From the NCBI GenBank assembly GCA_963783785.1, contig CAWAOQ010000006.1:62001-126000 (forward strand): a stretch of DNA of 64,000 bases, in the 5' to 3' direction. Shown here one piece after another: positions 59,701 through 64,000 of the stretch. Made by a program: the position numbers and the translations under genes. Below the pieces are notes generated by a model. The model was not told where the DNA came from. It made no database searches and saw only the letters and a program-made list of their open reading frames with translations. Every line of letters begins with the position of its first letter. The stretch's first letter is position 1. The DNA comes from CADEEN01 sp963783785. Its GTDB lineage: Bacteria; Pseudomonadota; Gammaproteobacteria; Burkholderiales; Burkholderiaceae_C.

Positions 59701-61121
59701 ACGGCCGCGCGGCGATGGCCTCAGCGCTGCTCGATACGCTGCGTCGACACGTCGGCGCCGCGCACGTGCTCACCGAGGGCGACCTGTCGGCCTGGGAACT
59801 CGACTGGCGCAAGCGCTGGCGCGGCAAGGCACTCGCCGTGGTGCGGCCGGGCTCGACCGATGAGGTTGCCGCGGTCGTGCGCGCCTGCGCGGCGCACGGC
59901 ACGCCGATCGTGCCGCAGGGCGGCAACACCGGCCTCGTCGGTGCCGGGGTGCCCGATGGCAGCGGTACGCAGATCCTGCTGAGTCTGTCCCGCATGAACC
60001 GCGTTCGCGAGATCGACCGCACCAACCTGACGCTGACGGCCGAGGCCGGTTGCGTGTTGCAGACCGTGCAGCAGGCCGCCGACGACGCCGGCCTGCTGTT
60101 CCCGCTGAGCCTGGCCGCCGAAGGCAGTTGCACCGTCGGCGGCACCCTGGCCACCAACGCAGGCGGCACCCAGGTGCTGCGCTACGGCAACGCACGGGCG
60201 CTGTGCCTGGGGCTCGAGGCGGTGACGGCCAGCGGGGACGTCTGGCACGGCCTGGCCGGCCTGCGCAAGGACAACACCGGCTACGACCTGCGTGACCTGC
60301 TGATCGGCAGCGAGGGCACGCTGGCGATCCTCACCGCCGCGACGCTGACCCTGCACCCGCGGCCGGCGGCGACGATGACTGCGCTGGCCGCGTGTGCGTC
60401 GCTCGAGGCCTGCGTGGCGCTGCTGGCTGCGGCGCAGCAGCAACTCGGCCCCGGGCTGACCGGCTTCGAGGTCATGAATGCCTTCTCGCTGGCGCTGGTG
60501 GCGCGACACTTCCCGCAATTGCACCAGCCGCTGCCGAGCGTGCCGTGGACCGTGCTGGTCGAACTGTCCGACAGCGAGGGTGAAGCCCACGCACGCAACC
60601 GTTTCGAAGCCGTGCTCACCGACGCGCTCGAAGCCGGCACGATCGGCGATGCCGCCGTGGCCGAGAGCGTGGCGCAGTCGCGCGCGATGTGGCACCTGCG
60701 CGAATCGATCCCGCTGGCGCAAAGCGAAGAAGGGCTGAACATCAAGCACGACATCTCGCTGCCGGTGTCGCGCATTCCCGCTTTCTGCGCCGCCACAGGC
60801 GCTGTGCTGGCGGCGCGCTGGCCGGGCGTGCGGCTGGTCAACTTCGGCCACCTCGGCGACGGCAACCTGCACTACAACGTGCAGGCCCCGGCGGGTGCCG
60901 ACGCCGCTGCATTCCTGCGCAGCGAAGAGCCTGCCGTCAACAAGGTGGTGTTCGATGCCGTGGTCGCCAACGGCGGGTCGATTTCGGCCGAGCATGGCAT
61001 CGGCGAGCTGAAGCGCGACGAGTTGGCGCTGCGCAAGGACCCGACCGCGCTGGCGATGATGCGTGCCGTCAAGCGCGCGCTCGATCCGCAGGGCTTGCTC
61101 AACCCTGGGCGCGTGCTGTAG
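59697..61121 (+). CDS. FAD-binding oxidoreductase, GlcD/D-2-hydroxyglutarate dehydrogenase family
   Basis: 474-residue flavoenzyme. PCMH-type FAD domain: VVRPGSTDEVAAVVRACAAHGTPIVPQGGNTGLVGAGVPDG, then SCTVGGTLATNAGGTQVLRYGNARALCLGLEAV and DLLIGSEGTLAILTAATLTLHPRP. The C-terminal FAD-linked oxidase domain ends NFGHLGDGNLHYNVQ, GGSISAEHGIGELKRDELALRKDPTALAMMRAVKRALDPQGLLNPGRVL. These enzymes oxidise D-2-hydroxy acids (D-lactate, glycolate, D-2-hydroxyglutarate). Substrate not resolved. Overlaps DUF2069; part of the conserved nuoN-side gene chain. Intact. Confidence 0.9.
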   Translation: MNGRAAMASALLDTLRRHVGAAHVLTEGDLSAWELDWRKRWRGKALAVVRPGSTDEVAAVVRACAAHGTPIVPQGGNTGLVGAGVPDGSGTQILLSLSRMNRVREIDRTNLTLTAEAGCVLQTVQQAADDAGLLFPLSLAAEGSCTVGGTLATNAGGTQVLRYGNARALCLGLEAVTASGDVWHGLAGLRKDNTGYDLRDLLIGSEGTLAILTAATLTLHPRPAATMTALAACASLEACVALLAAAQQQLGPGLTGFEVMNAFSLALVARHFPQLHQPLPSVPWTVLVELSDSEGEAHARNRFEAVLTDALEAGTIGDAAVAESVAQSRAMWHLRESIPLAQSEEGLNIKHDISLPVSRIPAFCAATGAVLAARWPGVRLVNFGHLGDGNLHYNVQAPAGADAAAFLRSEEPAVNKVVFDAVVANGGSISAEHGIGELKRDELALRKDPTALAMMRAVKRALDPQGLLNPGRVL

Positions 61122-61553
61122 CTACTGCAGCGGCTCCTTCAAGGCCGCGGGCAGCGGCAGCGGCATCACCTCGATGCCCTCATCTCGCAGTGCCTCGCGT
61201 TCGTCGGGCGTGGCCTGGCCACGAATGCTGCGCTCGGCGGCCTCGCCGTAGTGGATGCGGCGCGCCTCGTCGGCAAAGCGCTCGCCGACGTCTTCGGTAT
61301 TCGCCAGCACATGGCGCAAGGCCTTCAGCCATTGCGCCTGCGTGTCGGGCTGCGGCGGCTGGGCCGCCGGCGCCACCTCGCGCGCACCGGACAGGTTCAG
61401 CCGCGGTGCACTGGGCAGGCGAACGATCACGGTATCGGCGCACAGCGGGCAGGCGATCAGCTGGCGACCGTTCTGCTCGAGGAAATCGTCGTCCGTCGCG
61501 AACCAACCCTCGAAGCCGTGGCCGTTGTTGCAGCGCAGATCGATGACTTTCAT
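61122..61553 (-). CDS. DUF1178 family protein
   Basis: 143 residues: MKVIDLRCNNGHGFEGWFATDDDFLEQNGRQLIACPLCADTVIVRLPSAPRL, a zinc-ribbon-like N-terminus with Cys8 and the CPLC pair. The C-terminal half has VGERFADEARRIHYGEAAERSIRGQATPDEREALRDEGIEVMPLP, typical of DUF1178. Function unknown. Adjacent to the NUDIX gene, with a dispersed repeat between. Convergent with the oxidase. Intact. Confidence 0.87.
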   Translation of the reverse strand: MKVIDLRCNNGHGFEGWFATDDDFLEQNGRQLIACPLCADTVIVRLPSAPRLNLSGAREVAPAAQPPQPDTQAQWLKALRHVLANTEDVGERFADEARRIHYGEAAERSIRGQATPDEREALRDEGIEVMPLPLPAALKEPLQ

Positions 61554-61556
61554 GGC

Positions 61557-61635
61557 CAGGCCGCGCCGGGCCGTCCCAAGCGGACCGACGCCCCCTCGGG
61601 GGGCCGCGAACGTAGTGAGGATGGGGGTCGCATCA
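61557..61635 (-). repeat. Dispersed intergenic repeat, copy 3 (inverted)
   Basis: AGGCCGCGCCGGGCCGTCCCAAGC, reverse complement of the tail of copies 1 and 2, with a CCCCC-TC-GGGGG hairpin core (61590-61602). Lies between the DUF1178 and NUDIX genes. Confidence 0.55.
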
Positions 61636-61640
61636 GTTCA

Positions 61641-62231
61641 TCATAGGCCGGGTGCAGGCTGCCATGCCAACGGCCACTGGCCCGACTGCCACTTCTGCAA
61701 CCAAAGCAGCCCGATCAGCGTCTTGGCATCGGTGACGTCGCCGCGGGCGGCGAGCGCATCGACTTCCGCCGGTGCATGGATCACGATCTCGAGAAACTCG
61801 CCGGCATCGAGGCGCTGTTCGCCCGCCGTCAGGCCGCGCGCAAACCAGATCTCGATGCCCTCGTTGGAGTATGCGATCGCGTTGTGCAGGATGCCAGCCC
61901 GCGCCCATTCGGCGGCACGGTAGCCGGTCTCCTCGGCCAACTCGCGCACCGCGCAGGCGAACGGCGCCTCGCCGGGATCGATCTTGCCGGCCGGGAACTC
62001 GAGCATCACCCGCCCCATCGGATGACGGTACTGGCGCTCCATCACCAAGCGGCCGTCCGGCAGCAGCGGCACCATCATCACGGCGCCCGGATGGACGATG
62101 TGCTCGCGGGTCGTCAGCTGGCCGTCGGGCAGCGCCACGGTGTCGCGGCGCACATCGAGGAAGCGGCCGCGCCAGACCGGCTCGGCGCTGACCAGGACCT
62201 CCGTCAGGTGCTCGTCGCCCGCTGAATTCAT
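61641..62231 (-). CDS. NUDIX hydrolase, ADP-ribose pyrophosphatase type
   Basis: 196 residues. The NUDIX box GKIDPGEAPFACAVRELAEETGY matches GX5EX7REUXEEXGU. Upstream, HPGAVMMVPLLPDGRLVMERQYRHPMGRVMLEFPAG is typical of ADP-ribose pyrophosphatases, which hydrolyse ADP-ribose to AMP and ribose-5-phosphate. ATG at 62231 (MNSAGDEHL) is used; longer in-frame codons run through the repeat. Located between DUF1178 and nuoN as in related genomes. Intact. Confidence 0.9.
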   Translation of the reverse strand: MNSAGDEHLTEVLVSAEPVWRGRFLDVRRDTVALPDGQLTTREHIVHPGAVMMVPLLPDGRLVMERQYRHPMGRVMLEFPAGKIDPGEAPFACAVRELAEETGYRAAEWARAGILHNAIAYSNEGIEIWFARGLTAGEQRLDAGEFLEIVIHAPAEVDALAARGDVTDAKTLIGLLWLQKWQSGQWPLAWQPAPGL

Positions 62232-62240
62232 CACGCGGCG

Positions 62241-62316
62241 ACCCCAGGCCGCGCCGGGCTGTGCCCGAGCGGCCGGGGCTCCCCTCGGGAGCGTGAGCAG
62301 AGGGCGCTGGAGGTCG
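62241..62316 (-). repeat. Dispersed intergenic repeat, copy 4 (inverted)
   Basis: CCCAGGCCGCGCCGGGC, then CCCGAGCGGCCGGGG, a CCCC-TC-GGGA hairpin core and GCGTGAGCAGAGGGCGCTGG, between the NUDIX gene and nuoN. Diverged relative of copies 1-3. Confidence 0.5.
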
Positions 62317-63801
62317 TCATGTGGCCAACGCACGCACGATGGCCGAGCTGCACATCGCCATCAGGCCGCCGGGCAGCAGACCGAACACCAGCACCGCCGC
62401 GCCGTTGACCGCCAGCAGGGCCTGCACGCCGCGCTCGCCACTGATGCGCGGCGCATCGGTAGCGGGCTCGTCGAAGTACATCACCTTGACCACGCGCAGG
62501 TAGTAGAACGCACCCACCAGCGACAGCAGCACGGCGATGACGGCCAGCCACAGGTAGCCCGCGAGGTTGGTGGTGACCAGCGCCTGCAATACCGAGAGCT
62601 TGGCGTAGAAACCCACCGTCGGCGGGATGCCGGCCAGCGAGAACATGAACAACGCCATCACCGCGGCCATCCAGGGACTGCGCTGGTTCAGACCGGCCAG
62701 GTCGCTGATTTCCTCGCTCTCGAAACCCTGGCGCGACAGCAGCAGGATCAGGCCGAACGAGCCGAGCGTGGTCAGCACGTAGGCCACCATGTAGAACAGC
62801 GCCGAACTGTAGGCGTTGCCGCCCGACAGCGTGTTGCCGCTGACGACGCCGGAAGCGAGGGCGAGCAGCATGAAACCGATCTGCGCAATGGCCGAATAGG
62901 CCAGCATGCGCTTCAGGTTGCTCTGCGCGATCGCCGCCAGGTTGCCGATGAAGAGCGAGGCCAGCGCCAGCACCACCAGCATCTGCTGCCAGTCGGTGGC
63001 CAGCCCGAGCATGCCTTCGACGAGCAGGCGGATCGTGACGCCGAAGGCCGCCAGCTTCGGGGCACCGGCGATCAGCAGTGTCACGGCCGTGGGTGCGCCG
63101 TGGTAGACGTCGGGCACCCACATGTGGAACGGCGCGGCGCCGAACTTGAAGCCCAGCCCGGCGACGATGAACACCAGCCCGAACGTCAGCACCTGCGGAT
63201 TGGCCTGGCCCCTGCCGATGACCTCGAACACGCGCTGGATGTCGAGACTGCCGGTGGCGCCGTACATCATCGACAGGCCATAGAGCAGGAAGCCCGAGGC
63301 CAGCGCGCCGAGCACGAAGTACTTCATCGCGGCTTCGGTCGCCATCGCGTGGTCGCGACGCAGCGCGGTCAGCGCGTACAGCGACAGGCTCATCAGTTCC
63401 AGGCCGAGGTAGACGACCAGGAAGTTGTTGGCCGAGACCATCACGCACACGCCGAGCAACACGAACAGCGAGAGCGTGAAGAACTCGCCCTTCATCATGT
63501 CGCGAGGGCCGATGTAGGGCTGGGCGTAGGCCAGCGTCGCCATCACCGACAACGCCGCGAAGAACGCCAGCAGGTGGCCGAGCGGATCGGAGACCACCAT
63601 GCCCTGCATGCCGAACAGCGACTGGCCGGCATCCAGCGCCTGAAGATGCAACAGCGCCACGGCCGCCAGGGTGCCCTGGGTCAGCCAGAACGTGACGCGA
63701 CGCGCCCGGTCGGTGACGAACAGATCGACCAGCGCGATGACGCAGGCCATCGCCAGCAGCACGATCTCGGGAGCGACGACCAACCAGTTCATTGCATTCA
63801 T
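62317..63801 (-). CDS. nuoN: NADH-quinone oxidoreductase subunit N
   Basis: 494-residue antiporter-like membrane subunit of respiratory complex I. MNAMNWLVVAPEIVLLAMACVIALVDLFV is the N-terminus. NNFLVVYLGLELMSLSLYALTALRR, KFGAAPFHMWVPDVYHGAPTAVTLLIAGAPKLAAFGV and NLKRMLAYSAIAQIGFMLLAL carry the channel lysines and glutamates. YLWLAVIAVLLSLVGAFYYLRVVKVMYFDEP is near the C-terminus. About 14 helices. It follows nuoM on the same strand, the last two genes of the nuo operon. Intact. Confidence 0.95.
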   Translation of the reverse strand: MNAMNWLVVAPEIVLLAMACVIALVDLFVTDRARRVTFWLTQGTLAAVALLHLQALDAGQSLFGMQGMVVSDPLGHLLAFFAALSVMATLAYAQPYIGPRDMMKGEFFTLSLFVLLGVCVMVSANNFLVVYLGLELMSLSLYALTALRRDHAMATEAAMKYFVLGALASGFLLYGLSMMYGATGSLDIQRVFEVIGRGQANPQVLTFGLVFIVAGLGFKFGAAPFHMWVPDVYHGAPTAVTLLIAGAPKLAAFGVTIRLLVEGMLGLATDWQQMLVVLALASLFIGNLAAIAQSNLKRMLAYSAIAQIGFMLLALASGVVSGNTLSGGNAYSSALFYMVAYVLTTLGSFGLILLLSRQGFESEEISDLAGLNQRSPWMAAVMALFMFSLAGIPPTVGFYAKLSVLQALVTTNLAGYLWLAVIAVLLSLVGAFYYLRVVKVMYFDEPATDAPRISGERGVQALLAVNGAAVLVFGLLPGGLMAMCSSAIVRALAT

Positions 63802-63807
63802 GGCGGC

Positions 63808-64000
63808 TCAGTTGAGCTTGCTCTGCGCGACGTGCTGCAGCAGTTGGGTGACGGACACGTGCATCACGTCGGTGAAGGGCTTGGGCTGAACGCCCATCCA
63901 CAGCACTGCCGCGGCCAGCAGCGCCAGCATCAGGAACTCGCGCGCATCGATGTCGGTCAGGGCCCTGACATCGTCGTTGGCGATGTCGCCGAAGTACACC
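63808..64000 (-). CDS. nuoM: NADH-quinone oxidoreductase subunit M (3' end only)
   Basis: Only the last 63 or so codons are in the window; the rest lies beyond the right edge. MYFGDIANDDVRALTDIDAREFLMLALLAAAVLWMGVQPKPFTDVMHVSVTQLLQHVAQSKLN matches the C-terminal helix and tail of NuoM (FGxxxNxxxxxLxDIxxRE and G.QPxPF motifs). It is followed 6 bases later by nuoN, the normal order in the nuo operon. Confidence 0.92.
   Translation of the reverse strand, partial: VYFGDIANDDVRALTDIDAREFLMLALLAAAVLWMGVQPKPFTDVMHVSVTQLLQHVAQSKLN

Noticed and set aside
1..64000. CRISPR arrays, rRNA operons, prophage or insertion-sequence transposases
   Set aside because: No regular spaced repeats, rRNA sequences, phage structural genes or transposase motifs were found on either strand.

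Overview
High-GC (about 70%) bacterial chromosome, almost certainly a betaproteobacterium of the order Burkholderiales, probably near the Rubrivivax/Leptothrix group. The basis is gene content and order: a DUF3460 gene overlapping scpA, an mrp/apbC gene near metG, and the chain nuoM-nuoN-NUDIX-DUF1178-GlcD-type oxidase-DUF2069-YihY. The strain name cannot be read from the sequence.

Layout. 1-3.3 kb: selenocysteine machinery, selB (5' cut off), a tRNA-Sec gene, selA. The tRNA-Sec has a normal bacterial Sec fold but anticodon GCA (Cys codons UGC/UGU) instead of UCA, so this organism may insert selenocysteine at a Cys codon. 3.3-8.3 kb (minus): formate-dehydrogenase accessory operon (mrp, DUF3305, DUF3306, a multi-[4Fe-4S] protein, a TorD-type chaperone) without catalytic subunits. 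8.3-13.5 kb: archaic Csu-type chaperone-usher pilus locus with duplicated promoter regions and terminator-like hairpins. 13.5-19 kb: metG, a large LuxR-type ATPase regulator, two DUF4242 proteins. 19-26.5 kb: a ribbon-helix-helix gene followed by hyfB-C-E-F-G-I homologues, a hydrogenase-4-like membrane complex whose large subunit lacks the NiFe cysteines (Ehr type). 26.5-41 kb: CYTH/CHAD protein, scpA, a two-component system, MaoC and ParA-like genes, KefF/KefC, TauE exporter, nitroreductase, ABC permease, extradiol dioxygenase. 41-48.5 kb: cytochrome c, peptide-type binding protein, and two BMP-family purine-binding proteins around an adenosine deaminase, with a degenerate antitoxin between. 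48.5-52.3 kb: DoxX/flavodoxin/pirin genes divergent from a LysR regulator. 52.3-58 kb: gluQ, FKBP, the tdh-kbl threonine pathway divergent from an XRE-cupin regulator, and a diguanylate cyclase. 58-64 kb: YihY, DUF2069, oxidase, DUF1178, NUDIX, nuoN, nuoM (cut off).

Quality note. About fifteen otherwise well-conserved genes carry one or more single-base frameshifts. So many unrelated housekeeping genes cannot all be dead, so residual indel errors in the assembly are the likeliest cause. Coordinates below cover whole genes across those breaks.
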